The position numbers and the translations under genes are program-made. The notes beneath the pieces are model-generated. The model saw only the letters and a list, made by a program, of their open reading frames with translations. It did no database searches and was not told the origin of the DNA. A stretch of DNA of 64,000 bases, taken from Haematococcus lacustris. Its lineage: Eukaryota; Chlorophyta; Chlorophyceae; Chlamydomonadales; Haematococcaceae. Numbering within the stretch: position 1 is the first letter of the stretch; each line of letters opens with the position of its first letter. Shown here piece after piece: positions 33,214 through 44,170 of the stretch. The stretch spans positions 11,214,621 through 11,278,620 of the forward strand of contig JASKMD010000012.1 in NCBI GenBank assembly GCA_030144725.1, given 5' to 3'.

Positions 33214-36200
33214 ATGGCAAGGAGGCCAAGATGCTGATGCACCACAGCCGCAACACGGAGCAAAAGCAGTGGGAGGAGTCGCTGATGCTGGCCCTGGGCG
33301 GGGCGGCCAAGGTGCTGCGGGCGCATCTGCCTGCTGTCGTGCACATGAAGGACTTTGCGGACGCCTGGAGCGAGCTGATGCGGGTAGGGGCTGGAGGACC
33401 AGGCAGGGGTGGAGGAGAACCTACCCCTACCCCTACCCCTACCCCTACCCCTACCCCTACCCCTACCCCTACCCCTACCCCTACCCCTACCCCTACCCCT
33501 ACCCCTACCCCTACCCCTACCCCTACCCCTACCCCTACCCCTACCACCCCCCCTTCCTGCTGCCCCTGGCAAGCTCAGCTGCACCCTGCCCCTGCCACCC
33601 CCCTCCTTCCCCCCCCTAGGTGTGCGCTGCAGTGCTGCTGGCCGCCCAACGAGGTGTTGCCTCCGCCGCCACCTCCCTCCTGGTCACCCTCATCAGCAGC
33701 CACGGGGCGAATGACACGGTGATGGCGCCCTGGATGTGGCGCCAGGCCCTGCTGGCCATTGACCAGGGCGTGACCACCATGGCGGCCCCAGGCACAGCCG
33801 CACCCCTACAGGTGAGCGCAGCGGCGGTGGGGGGAGGAAGGGGGCTAAGGGGAGGCCAGGAGTCAGGGGCCGGGGCAAGGGAAGGAGGTCATCAGAAACG
33901 TGCTGCTGCTGCTCCTGACACCACTGCTTCTCACCAACGTCTGCATCTATGCCTGCCTGCCTGCCTGCCCGCCTGCTCTGGACCCACGTCTGCAACTAAG
34001 CCCGCCCTCCCGCCCGCCTGCCCTCTTGCTTTCACAGTGCCGAACAGAGCTGTTGGCCGGGATCACCACAGTGCATGCGGTGCTGAAGCAGCAGATGAAC
34101 AGCGAGGACTTGCGCATGAGCATCAGGTGGCTGGACGCCTTTGCACGCAACCCAGTTGGCCAAGGTGGGGCACCACCTACACCACCGACCATGAGGAGTT
34201 GATGGGGCAGCAAACCAGCGCATGCTGTGTGGTGGTGGTGATGATGAAGGACCAGCTCTGACCTCATAGCCACATGGACCATCTAGTGCCCACCCTGCTC
34301 GATGTCATGCAATGTCATCACCATCGCATTGTGTACTGCCTTGTACCGCCATGTACTGCCATGCTTGCTTTGCACGCCTTCCTACTCCCCCCTCATATCT
34401 CACACACTTCCCCCCCTGCCACCACCCGCTGCCTGCCCCCCCCCCCCCCCAATCACCAACCACCCTGCTCTGGCCCAGCTGTTGACCCTGCCATGGCCCT
34501 GAGCCTGCCCCCGCGAGCCTTGCCCTGCAGAGGACGCGTCGCTGCTGGTGACGGGCGTGCCCCCTATCCAGCGCGCCACCCTGGTGGCCCTGCAGCAGCT
34601 GGCGCCGCCCCCGGCCCAGGCCCCTGAGGTGTGGCTGGACCTGCTGCACACCCTGTGCGCCATGATGGTGCCCTTCAGGCTGCTGGAGGCAAGGTGGGGC
34701 AGGGGGAGGGGGAGGGGGGAGGGGGAGGGGGAGGGGGAGGGGGAGGGGGAGGGGGAGTCCCTGCCGCCTACACCCTTGACCAAACTGGGTCCTTCACCTG
34801 CACCTGCACCTGCCTGCCTGACCCACCCCCGCCCCCCTGCCTCCAGCCAGCCCCCTCTGCTCCTACTCACAGGCAGCAAGCCCTGCAGAGCCCAGCTCGC
34901 CCCACCTCACGCACCTCGCTCCAGCTCAGTGCTGGCGCCGCCCCCCTGTCCTTCTCTTCAGAGCAGCAGCCTGGCAGCACTTCACTGCCCAGCCCCCCTC
35001 CACGCCTTTACAACACCGCCTCAGCCCCCCTCTCCGCCCTGCTGTCCTCCCTGCCCTCCCCCTCAACCACACCCTCCTCCTCTTCTCCTGCTGCCGCTGC
35101 TGCTGCAGCTATGGCTGCTGAAGCCAACCAGCCCAGCGGCAGCGACAGCAGCAGCAGTGGGGCGCAGGTCACCCAGGCAGGCCAGGGGGGTTTGCAGCCT
35201 GGTGTGCCCGGCATGGTCCCAACAGCGACTCAGGGGGCAGCCGAGCAGCAGGGGGGGCAGGTAGGGGGGGCTGGGGGGCAGGTGACAGCCGGAACCAATG
35301 ACAGTTTGGCTTCAGAGGCGCGCAGCCTGAGCACAGCCTGGATGGCTAAGTGTGCTGAGCTGGCTGCTTGCTGGTACAGGGACCTGGTGCCCTGGCAGGT
35401 AGGGGGGCCAGAGGGGGCGGGTTCCAATGGTTGAGGGCAGGGAGTCCCAGGTCTGGCAGGTGGGGGCCTGGGGTGAGTGAGTGAGGAGTGAGGAGGCTGG
35501 CCTGACAAGAGGCGGGGCAGGTGGGGGGCAGGGTGGCAGGTGGGGGGCAGGGTGGCTCTGGCAGGAGGGGGGCAGGGTGGGTAGGGGAGGACCCAGGCCG
35601 GGGTCATGGCCTGGCAGGAGGCGGGCCGGAGTGGGGCAGGGGCAGGGCAGGCTGTGGTGCCGGTGCCCTGCGCCTCAGGGTCAAGCCTCAGGGCAGTGGT
35701 AGGTTGGGGGCCAGGACAAGCCAACATGCGGCAGCCCTGACCTCCCCTGAGGTCCACAGGGCAGCAGAGCAGCGGTAGACCTGGCAGGCAGCCCCTGGCA
35801 GCCCCTGCCTGCCCCTCACCCCTAGGGCACCAGGGTACTAGGGCAGCGCACCGCCTTGCACCTGCCTGGCCCTGTCAGGCCCTTGGCCCCTTAGGTCAGA
35901 CACGCTGGCTGCCTGTTCCTTACCTGGCATGGCATGGCATGGCATGGCATGGCATGGCATGGCATGGCATGGCATGGCATGGCATGGCATGGCATGGCAT
36001 GGCATGGCATGGCATGGCATGGCATGGCATGGCATGGCATGGCATGGCATGGCATGGCATGGCATGGCATGGCATGGCATGGCATGGCATGGCATGGCGC
36101 TGCCACTGCCACTGCCGCCACCCTGGCCCCTGCCCTGCCCCTGCCCTGCCTCGTGCCCCTGCCCTCCCTGTGCTGCAGTACCGCGTGGCCACCTTCCCCC

Positions 36201-38487
36201 GCCTGGTCACCTGCCTAGGCGAGTGCATGGCCCTGCGGCATGTGGACCCCGCAGACCCCCTGTGGCGGGTGGCCTCCCGCGCCTTCGTAGCCGTGCTGCA
36301 GTCTGGGCTGCCCTCCATCAACATCGCCTCACACCAGCAGCTGGCATCCGGCCACACCCCGCCAGCCCCTGCCAGCCCCCCAGCCCCCTCCGCACACACC
36401 CTCCCCTACGGCATCCTCACCGCCTCCATCACCCAGGTCCTGTCCAGCCCCCCGCTGGCGGCAGCAGCAGCAGCGATGACCGGGGAGGGCCTGGGCCAGG
36501 CAGCCAAGCCCTCCCTGCCCCACCCAGGCCTGGTGCCGCCCAACACCTGGACCTGCCTGGTGCGTGCCTTTGAGCAAGCGCTGCTGGGCCGCAACCTGCC
36601 TGGCCCCTTGCCACCCGGCACCAGCCCAAACCCACCCTTTGCCGCCCCCACCGCCACAGCCACCCCAGCCGACCCAGCGGCAGCCAGCAGTGCCTGGGGT
36701 GAGGAGGGGGGCGCCAGCACCACCAGTGGGCAGCCCAGCACCACACCCCAGCCAGGCCTCCCAGCCCTGACCTCCCCAGGCGCAGGGGCAGGGGCCAGCG
36801 ACCCGGAGATCCTGGCTGCGGTGCTGGACTGCCTGGCTGACTCGGTGCTGACCTCCTGCCAGTACGCCCCTGCTGATGTGCGGCGGCGCCTGGTGGGTGT
36901 GGTTGAGGCCGGGGCTGCGGCCCCTGCCTTGGCCCAGGAGAGCGCCCTGCCGCCCTCCTCACGCTTCAGCCACGCCTGCATGGCCAAGCTGTACGTGTTG
37001 TGCAGCAGGGGCTGTGAGCATGGCCTGCCGCCCCGCTCCCGCAGCACCACCCCCCACATGGCGCCCCAGCGTGATGGCGGAGGTGGCGGGCAAGGAGGGG
37101 GGGAGCCGGCCTCAGGGGCCTCCACCCCCTTGTTGCAGCGCAGCAGCTGGGTGGACATGGGTGGGTCGGGCAACGCCACCGGCTCCATGCAGGTGTCTCA
37201 ACGCAGGGCCACTTCTAACGGGGGTGCAGGCGAGCAGCATGGGGCTGGGTCACACTCGCAGCTCACAGGTCACACCACACCCCCTGGGGGGCGGGAGCTA
37301 CAGGGGTCCGGGGTGCCGCGGGACCAGAGCGCACGCTGCCAACTGGAGGTCGCCCAGCTGGCCATGCCCCTGTTCCTGACCCAGTGAGTGGGAGCAGCAG
37401 TCAAGGAGGAGGTGGAAGGAGGAGGGCTGCCGTGAGGGTAGGGGCTGGGGTGTGGCTGTGGGCTGGGGTGTGGCTGAGGGCCCTGGTCATGGCCTGTCCA
37501 GGGATGGCCAAGGGTGTGCGGAGCAAGTTGCCTCACCACCTACCTACCTGGGCCACTCAAGAGCAGCTGTAGCAGGCATCATTTCCATACCCCCTGCTGA
37601 CGTGCAGCTCCCCAGCCCTGCGGCTCATACACCCCAGACTACACAGTAATTTGCCTAATTCCGGCTGATCCTTTGCGTGGTGTTCTCTTGCTTCTTCACC
37701 GATAGCCCCCGAGCAAAGAAATGGCCGGGTTCAGGCAACTTACTGAGAACATGCTCTCCAGGCTCTCACACAGCCCACAAACGGGCATAGGGAGGAGTAG
37801 GTGTGGCCGCACAGCTGGTGTCAGGGGGTGAAGAGGTGTGTGGCCCACGGTGGTGGTGTGTGGCATGCCGGCGCTCCCAGGTGTGAGGCAGTGCTGCGGG
37901 ACTATGTCAGGGCTGAGGGCCAGAGCCGCTGCGCCCATGAAAGAGGCGGCATGGCGTCAGACCTGGAGCCGAGCTTGGTGGCCCGCAGCCTGCAGGTGGG
38001 TGCCCTGCCGCAGCTCACCCAGCGCCCCTGCTGCCATGCCACTGGGGCCCTCGCCTGCCGCCAGCACTTCTTGGCTCCCTCCACCCACCACCCTGTGTGC
38101 TCGCCCTTGGGCCCTGGCATCGTTGCTCTGCGGCAGCGCACCTACCTCAGCGGTGTTGTGCAGGTGCTGGAGCTGCTGGCGGCGTTGCGCATCGCTCCGT
38201 CCGTCATGGACGCGGCGCTGGACCGAGGTCTCAAGCTGGATGTCAGGCACTGGGTGGAGTCGGCACGAGCCTGGCGGCGCAAGCATGCCATGGGTGGGCC
38301 GGCATCAGGGTGGGGAGCCATGGGTGTGGGGCTGGATGACGAGGGGCAGGAGGCCACGCACGTGCTGCCCCTGTATGGCTGGTTGGTTGCGCTGGTGCCG
38401 GCGTCTGACTCTCGTGTGCGGGAGCTAGTCCAAAGGTTGTTGGCCATTGTGGGCAAGGAGTTGGGGCTGCCCTCCGCCACCCTGTGA
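33214..38487 (+). CDS. MON2: MON2-type endosome/Golgi trafficking protein, C-terminal 948 residues
   Basis: Eight exons join in phase with GT-AG borders: 33214-33383, 33620-33811, 34038-34164, 34531-34693, 34873-35398, 36179-37383, 37881-37995 and 38137-38487 (stop). The first segment, with [20 protein letters not shown] and [12 protein letters not shown], closely resembles the plant MON2 region around HHSRDTxxKQWxETxVLVLGG. The last exons ([36 protein letters not shown]) match the end of MON2, where a short helix pair and a final HEAT-like repeat occur. MON2 is a large HEAT-repeat scaffold related to Sec7 ARF-GEFs but lacking Sec7. It acts with DOP1 at the trans-Golgi/endosome. The middle (36310-37270) holds Ala/Pro/Gly-rich inserts. 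The N-terminal half is missing, probably in the gap at 29595. Confidence 0.8.
33421..33544. repeat. (CCCCTA)n telomere-like hexamer array in a MON2 intron
   Basis: About 20 perfect units of CTACCC (TAGGGG on the other strand) lie in the intron between 33383 and 33620. The unit resembles telomeric DNA but differs from the algal TTTTAGGG type, and it sits in the middle of a gene. Confidence 0.97.
34697..34756. repeat. (GGGGGA)n array in a MON2 intron
   Basis: About ten GGGGGA units lie just after the donor at 34693. A potential G-quadruplex on the sense strand. Confidence 0.9.
35926..36098. repeat. (ATGGC)n pentanucleotide array in a MON2 intron
   Basis: About 34 uninterrupted GGCAT units occur in the intron 35399-36178. 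Because the unit is 5 bp, all three frames stay open and produce MAWHG or AMPCH repeat ORFs that are not real genes. Confidence 0.97.
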
Positions 38488-39141
38488 AGGGTGCAAGGAG
38501 CATAGGCACGCTTGGTGCCAGCGGATACGGGCCTCATGCTGTTGTTGGGGCGGGGGTGTGGCCTGGGCGAGGTGTGTGAGCTGAAGGTGGGTACATGCGC
38601 TGATGTGGGTGTCGGATCTCAGCAAGCCATGAGCGCCGCTATTGCCTGTTGCAGCCTTGCCATCTGTACATTTTTAGCCGGTCAGCAGTTTGGGGGACCT
38701 CTTCTGGCTGTCAATGGGTTATCAAACCGTTATTAGGATGCCAGGCTGAGCGAACTCGTGTAAGCTACAGTTTTTGTGGTGGCACAGCTTAATTGCTGGA
38801 CTAGTCTTGCCCTGCTTGCCGCCAGCCTTGGCGAGAGTTGGCGCAAGGTTTTAGAGGACCCTTCCTGATGTCCTTGCTCCCGTCCTCCCTTGCGGCAGCA
38901 CCATGTTTAGGAAGATGTGCTGATGTTGACTGCATGATGCGGTATTAGGTGCCGTCGGCCAACCCTGTCAATGCAATATCCATGCTTCCATGAGCAGACT
39001 TTGATCCTAGGTCACATTTCAGATAGTCCCTCTAGGCTTTGTCGTTGCCGACGATGCAGCCTGCCATCAGTCACAACTCACTGATGACGATCAAGGCGCA
39101 TGAGGGCAGGTAGTTTACAGCAATCCTCGACGGCAATAAGT
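38488..39141. other. MON2 3' flank, no gene
   Basis: Presumed 3' UTR and intergenic DNA. No canonical poly(A) signal was recognised with confidence. Confidence 0.6.
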
Positions 39142-39222
39142 CGAGTCGTGCAGGATTTGAACCTACGCGGGAGCACCCAACGGATTTCAAGTCCGTCGCC
39201 TTAACCACTCGGCCAACGACTC
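39142..39222 (-). tRNA. tRNA-Ser (anticodon TGA)
   Basis: The acceptor GAGTCGT pairs perfectly with ACGACTC. The D-arm is GCCGAGTGGTTAAGGC and the anticodon stem ACGGA/TCCGT encloses loop CTTGAAA, giving anticodon TGA (reads UCA). The long variable arm GGGTGCTCCC is the hallmark of class II tRNA-Ser. The T-arm is GTAGG-TTCAAAT-CCTGC. There is no intron. CCA is not encoded, as is usual for eukaryotic nuclear tRNAs. Confidence 0.95.
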
Positions 39223-39301
39223 TTGGCTTACTGACTTTACTTGCATGCAAGCTCAGCCTAACAGTATTGCCATGTCGGTATGACACGTAGGCAAAACATG
39301 T

Positions 39302-42300
39302 ATTTTTTTTATTTTTTTTTTTGGAGGAGAGTTACAGAGGAAGATAAGGAACCAAAACAGCACTAGGTGAGAGGTCAGGAGAGAAAACCGTCAAAGGAGA
39401 GCAAAGCAGGCAAACCAAGCGACAAGACCACACAAGACAGGAGTCGAAGACTGGAAGGCCCCCAAAAGACACAAGCCCTCCTACTACACGTTAACGAGGA
39501 AACGACTCACCCTCCCGACCCATCCCCAGAAAATCCCCCACCCGTGAGAGCCCCCCCGCCCGCAAGAGCTCCCCCTAGCTACCCAGGGGACAAAAAGACA
39601 ATGCCCCTCTTCCCCCTCCCTCCCAACCCCAGCCTTACCACCCCCCCGCTCTAAACTACCCAGCCTAAACAACAGACAGGCACTACTCCCACTCCCATAC
39701 CCTGGCCTCCCGTACAGGCAACAACCCCCTAGCCGGGCTCCGCTGCGGCACCTAGGATGGGGGGGGCGGGCACAGGCCACTGCAAGGACAAACGCACAAC
39801 CAGCTCCCCCTGCTGCCGCTGAAACCACCCTCCCGACGCTGCAGGCCACAGGCTCGCGAACTTCCTCTCATCCAGCCGCGGGTCTCTCCCCTTGAACCAC
39901 GTGGACGGGACGGCGCCGCCCAGCCCCACCCGAATATCCCTACCCACCCGGTACCAGTCCCGCTGCACCGCCGATGACAGGGTGAAGATGACTCCCTGCG
40001 CCACCCGATGGGCGAGCGACTGCGTCTGAAGCGCTGCAGCTGGGCCCAAACACCGGATGCGCCACACCGACCCCAAGTAGGCAACGCGAAGGCGCAGCCA
40101 CAGGTGGGCATCGGGGGGGTGAAAGGGGCCATCCTCGCTGTGCGTAGGGCGCCCGCTGAGGAGCAGGAGAGCGTCGCTTGAGGGAGGGCGGGTGCCTGTG
40201 AGGCGTTCGTACACGTCCAGCACCCACTCCCAAGCGGGAGCCACGGAGGGACAGGTAAGGAAGGCATGGGTGAGCGTCTCCAGGGGTCCCAGCTGGCAGA
40301 GGCGACAGACTGATGAAGCAGGGGCCGCAGCTTCTTTCAGGATGTGGCCCCACATGGCCCCCACCATGAGGCTCCCGTGCAGCACCCGCCACGCCACAAT
40401 GACATGCTCCCGGCGGAGGGTGGGGTCCAGCAGCTCCTGCCACACCTCTAGGCAAGGCTGGCCGGCTTGGGCTGAGCGGGCTAGTTCGTCCACCATGCCA
40501 TCCAGAGCTCCATGCCCGGCAGCGGGCAGCGCGCCTGCTTGCCTGTTGCCGCTGTGCCTGCCCCCCCTTCCCGGTCGGATCTGGGCGTCTAGCTGCCGCT
40601 GTGCCCGCTGCACCGCCCTAAGCTCCGGGGTGGGCCGCGGAGGAGGTCTAGCGTTGGTGGCACGCCAACGCGGTGTCTGGCTGCCCTGCACTTCCTCCGG
40701 GAGCAGCTCCTCTACATCCCTGCCCTGCTGCTCCCGCTCCCCCGCTGCCCGTTGCGCTGCCAGGAGGGTGGCGCTATCTAGCCAGCGCTGCTCCAGGGTC
40801 CGAAGGCCAGCTCCCGTGACGGCTAGCCCCTGAGGTGGCTCAGCCCCTGGCGGCGGGCGCGGCCCCCACAGGGCTGGCCATAGGCCCCCACTAGCAGGAT
40901 AGGTGGGGTCGAAGCGGGCCCGCTGCAGCTGCGTGAGGCGCAATCGTGCTGCCTTGACGGTGAGCACCAGGAGGGAGGTGTTGCCCATGCCCCAAACCTG
41001 AGGGTCTAGCTGCACTTGGGACCAGGGTCCGAGCAGCCACTCCTCCCTAGGCCAGGAGGGGGGGGCCTCCCTGCCCGCTGAGCCTGCCCCCCGCTCCCCG
41101 CTGCGATCCCCATCCCTCCCACGACCCCTGCCCCCACCCCTACCCCTACTGCGCCCAATACCCTGTGCCCTTCCCCCCTCCGCTGTCTGCCCGTTGTCCC
41201 TACCCACACCCTCGTCCCCCACCTGCCCCCCCCTAGGCTCCAACGCTGCAGGGGCAGCTGCCCCCCCCCGCTGCTTCGGGAGCGGCCGCATGTGGGCGGC
41301 ACGCTCCTCAGGGGACAGCCGATAGTGGGGCTTGTCCAGGAGCACCACTGCTGCAGCCTGCCACTCCTCCCCGGGGAGAACCCCTACAGCCCCCAAGGGA
41401 CCCTGCCCTTGAGCGTCCAGGGCCACCAGCCTACCGCTAGGTAACACCCAGTGGGTCGGCCGCTGAGAGGGAACGCGACGCACCAGGAAGCCCGTCCCGC
41501 CCCACGCACACTCCCACTCCGGTGCTGGGAGCTGCCGAACATCCACCACCTGTTGCCACGGCTCCGGCAGGGTGGCCCGCGCCATGTCAGCCTCCCACCT
41601 CACGGCTGCCTGCTGCTCAGCTAAGACGAAGGCGGAGCGGGGTCGATGGAGGGCCTCGCGCACGTGCCGGACGTGGGTCCAGCACAGGGCCTCAACTGCC
41701 AGGGGGTCACTGTCTGGCCTGCCCCGCAGTCTGACCAGAGCGTTGAAGCGCAGCGGCTCCGCGAGCACCGAAAAGTGAGATTGGGCGGCCGGGGCCACCA
41801 CGCGGTGGAGCTTGAGCTGTGCAATGGCTGTGACGTGGGCCTGTAGGCGGGGGCTCAGGTTGGGCACGGGGGAGGCTGTGGGGTCCGTGACTACCCAGGA
41901 GCTAAGGCTGTGTTGGGGATCGGCGAGCAGGCTGTGCAGCAGGGGCTGCCACTCCCGGACTCTGGGCGAGAAGAGCTGGGCCACAGTTTTGGCTAGCATG
42001 GCGGTGCTGGTGATCTCCAGGTCTGGCAGCCCCAGCCCACCCTCCCGTCGGGGCATCACACAAGTAGCGTCGTTGGGGTAGAGGCAGGCCATGTTGGGGC
42101 TACGCTCCTGGGGTAGGTCCGAGGCTGCCACAAAGTGCTTGACCGCCTTGCCCATCGCCACTCCGGCTGCAGCCAGGGGCTGCACGAACGCCATCTGGTA
42201 AATGGCCTTTGACGCTAGGCATTGCTGCGCCACTTGCACCCGACCAAGCAGGTTGAGACCTTGCGGTCGCCAGGGAAGGGAGGCGGCCACCATGACTGTT

Positions 42301-44170
42301 GCTGCCCTTCCAAAGGCAGCCTCGCTCATGGCGGAGTAGCTAGGTGCCCCGAGGGGCACCCCCAGGTGCCGGACGGGTACGCCCTGTGGCGAAGGGGGGA
42401 TGGTCACGGCTCCAGCCCCGGTCCCTGGCCCTGCACCACCTTCACCCTCACCCGCCCCCTGGCCCTCCCAGACCTGGCCCCCCCGCTCCGCCCCGCCCTT
42501 GCCCCGGCCCCGCCCTCTGCTCCTAGCCACCCCCTCTCCCCCTGCCCCGCCACCTCCCCCCTCCACCTCAGTCCTACCACCCCCAGCTGAGGCAAGCTGG
42601 GAAGGGTTGGCGGCAACTGTTGAGGAAGGGGGCACCTGCCTGAGAGACCTGTGCTGCTGATGCTCCTGACCACCACCTCCCTCGTCCAGCCTCTCTCCTC
42701 CTCCGTCCTTGCTGCTGCCAGCCCCTCTGCCATGCCCCGCTCCTGTGCCTCTGCCCCTCTCTAGGCTCACCGTCCCGCTCTTGTCCCTCTGAGCCCTGTC
42801 CGCCCCCGTCCCACCCTCCCCGCTGCCCCCCACCCAACCTGTGACCCTGCCCTCCCCTGTGCTGGCCGCCCCTGCGTTGCCCTCCCCCCTTTGGCTGCCC
42901 GCCCCTGCTCTGCCCCCCTCCTGCCCCGCTGCCGAGACCTCTACCGGCTGACCACAAGAGAGCGCTGAGCTCTTGGCTACGCTGAGGGCCGGCCCCCCTG
43001 CAGCTCGGAACAGGCCAAGGGCCTCCAACACCACCGCCCCGTCCCTGACCCTGTCCAGCACCGCGATGGTGAGGTCGTCTGCATACTCCTTGGAGGGGAG
43101 GACTGGAAGGAGGGTGGGCTGACACATGGAGAGAGGGCTGTGGGGGATGGTGGGCGTGTAGATGCGGCCTGCCAACTGCAGGGAGCTGAGGTAGCTGACG
43201 AGGGGCTGGAGCGCGATGCACCAGTACAGCGGGGAAGCCCCGCTGCCCTGGAGTAGCCCTGAGGCTAGGGGGAAGCTGTCGGTGAGACGGCCGTTAACCA
43301 ACACCTGACTGCTCGCCCCTCGGTGCAACAGCTGGGCCCAACGCACATGCCCGTCCCGGCGGAAGCCCATGGCCTCCATGGTGTCTTGGAGCAAACCCCA
43401 AGACACGTTGTCGTAGGCCCCTGCCAGGTCCAGCAACAGGAGCCAGGCTGGGCTCCCACGCTGCTGCAGGTACTCTAGGAGGCTGAGGTGGAACTGCACG
43501 TTATCGTTGATGTCCCTCCCAAGGATGAAGGCCGACTGGGAGAGGGACACTAGCAGGTCCAGAGGTTGTTGCAGCCGGTCCTCCAGCGCCCTGGCCACCA
43601 ACCGCACATCGCAGTTGAGAAGCGTGATGGGGCGGTAACCGGCCACCTGGTCCCTCGGCTTGCCAGCCTTGGGCACCAACGTGATGACGCCGGTGAGGAA
43701 CTCTGCCAGAGGGGCGGGGTCTGTCGTATCTGCCAGAGCCTCCCTTAACATGGCCCGCAACGGGCCCACCAGCTGGGGCCACAACCGGTCGTACACCTCC
43801 ATAGGGAGGCCGTCCTTGCCAGGGGCCTTGCTGTGGGCGCACCCCTGCAACGCGTGGCCCAACTCTTCCGCTGACAGCATGGGGTCTGTTCCGGGGCCCT
43901 CGCAGCTGTTCGCCTGGGCGGGGGTAAGGCGGGACGTGAGGCTGGCGAGGAGGGTGGCCCGAGCTGCTGGGTCGACCGGCTTGGCGGCGTACACCCCTGT
44001 GGGAGAGGAAGCCGAGAAGTGCTGCTCAAAGACACGGCAGGCTGCCAGGACGCCTGCAGGGCTGGAGAGGTCTGCTACCTGGCCCGGCTGGGTGGGGAGC
44101 TGCAGGGAGGAGATGAGAGTAGGGGTGTGCGCCGGCTGGTCGCGGTGGTAGAAGTAGAAAGCAGTGTTAA
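39302..44170 (-). mobile_element. 5'-truncated L1-type LINE with poly(A) tail
   Basis: On the minus strand the element ends in a roughly 20-nt A tract (39303-39322, one interruption) preceded by a 3' UTR of about 400 bp. It begins inside the linker between endonuclease and RT, near 44165, where unrelated hAT-end sequence starts. This is the standard outcome of incomplete target-primed reverse transcription. The tail lies 80 bp upstream of the tRNA-Ser gene. I could not find a convincing target-site duplication. Confidence 0.8.
39729..44150 (-). CDS. L1-clade LINE ORF2: reverse transcriptase and zf-RVT, endonuclease missing
   Basis: The open frame runs to 44285, but the first roughly 45 codons derive from adjoining hAT-terminal DNA; LINE-type sequence starts at about FYHRDQPAHTPTLIS. 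RT motifs: SKAPGKDGLPMEVYDRLWP, GYRPITLLNCDVRLV, LLLDLAGAYDNVSW, GLLQGSGASPLYW and the catalytic EYADDLTIAV (about 43080). After the RT core comes a roughly 200-residue Gly/Arg/Glu-rich insert (42960-42380), then the LINE thumb/connector (HLGVPLGAPSYSAM) and a C-terminal zf-RVT module with VCRLCQLGPLETLTHAFLTC (C-x2-C...H-x4-C, about 40300). There is no APE domain, so it cannot be autonomous. The frame is otherwise free of stops, indicating a recent insertion. Confidence 0.88.
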   Translation of the reverse strand, partial: YHRDQPAHTPTLISSLQLPTQPGQVADLSSPAGVLAACRVFEQHFSASSPTGVYAAKPVDPAARATLLASLTSRLTPAQANSCEGPGTDPMLSAEELGHALQGCAHSKAPGKDGLPMEVYDRLWPQLVGPLRAMLREALADTTDPAPLAEFLTGVITLVPKAGKPRDQVAGYRPITLLNCDVRLVARALEDRLQQPLDLLVSLSQSAFILGRDINDNVQFHLSLLEYLQQRGSPAWLLLLDLAGAYDNVSWGLLQDTMEAMGFRRDGHVRWAQLLHRGASSQVLVNGRLTDSFPLASGLLQGSGASPLYWCIALQPLVSYLSSLQLAGRIYTPTIPHSPLSMCQPTLLPVLPSKEYADDLTIAVLDRVRDGAVVLEALGLFRAAGGPALSVAKSSALSCGQPVEVSAAGQEGGRAGAGSQRGEGNAGAASTGEGRVTGWVGGSGEGGTGADRAQRDKSGTVSLERGRGTGAGHGRGAGSSKDGGGERLDEGGGGQEHQQHRSLRQVPPSSTVAANPSQLASAGGGRTEVEGGGGGAGGEGVARSRGRGRGKGGAERGGQVWEGQGAGEGEGGAGPGTGAGAVTIPPSPQGVPVRHLGVPLGAPSYSAMSEAAFGRAATVMVAASLPWRPQGLNLLGRVQVAQQCLASKAIYQMAFVQPLAAAGVAMGKAVKHFVAASDLPQERSPNMACLYPNDATCVMPRREGGLGLPDLEITSTAMLAKTVAQLFSPRVREWQPLLHSLLADPQHSLSSWVVTDPTASPVPNLSPRLQAHVTAIAQLKLHRVVAPAAQSHFSVLAEPLRFNALVRLRGRPDSDPLAVEALCWTHVRHVREALHRPRSAFVLAEQQAAVRWEADMARATLPEPWQQVVDVRQLPAPEWECAWGGTGFLVRRVPSQRPTHWVLPSGRLVALDAQGQGPLGAVGVLPGEEWQAAAVVLLDKPHYRLSPEERAAHMRPLPKQRGGAAAPAALEPRGGQVGDEGVGRDNGQTAEGGRAQGIGRSRGRGGGRGRGRDGDRSGERGAGSAGREAPPSWPREEWLLGPWSQVQLDPQVWGMGNTSLLVLTVKAARLRLTQLQRARFDPTYPASGGLWPALWGPRPPPGAEPPQGLAVTGAGLRTLEQRWLDSATLLAAQRAAGEREQQGRDVEELLPEEVQGSQTPRWRATNARPPPRPTPELRAVQRAQRQLDAQIRPGRGGRHSGNRQAGALPAAGHGALDGMVDELARSAQAGQPCLEVWQELLDPTLRREHVIVAWRVLHGSLMVGAMWGHILKEAAAPASSVCRLCQLGPLETLTHAFLTCPSVAPAWEWVLDVYERLTGTRPPSSDALLLLSGRPTHSEDGPFHPPDAHLWLRLRVAYLGSVWRIRCLGPAAALQTQSLAHRVAQGVIFTLSSAVQRDWYRVGRDIRVGLGGAVPSTWFKGRDPRLDERKFASLWPAASGGWFQRQQGELVVRLSLQWPVPAPPILGAAAEPG

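Noticed and set aside
33421..33544. Interstitial telomere or chromosome-fusion scar.
   Set aside because: The unit is CCCCTA, not the algal CCCTAAAA. It lies within a small MON2 intron beside other pure arrays, so it is ordinary microsatellite expansion.
35926..36399. MAWHG/AMPCH repeat proteins.
   Set aside because: A 5-bp repeat is open in all frames. The in-phase exon starts only at 36179 after a CAG acceptor.
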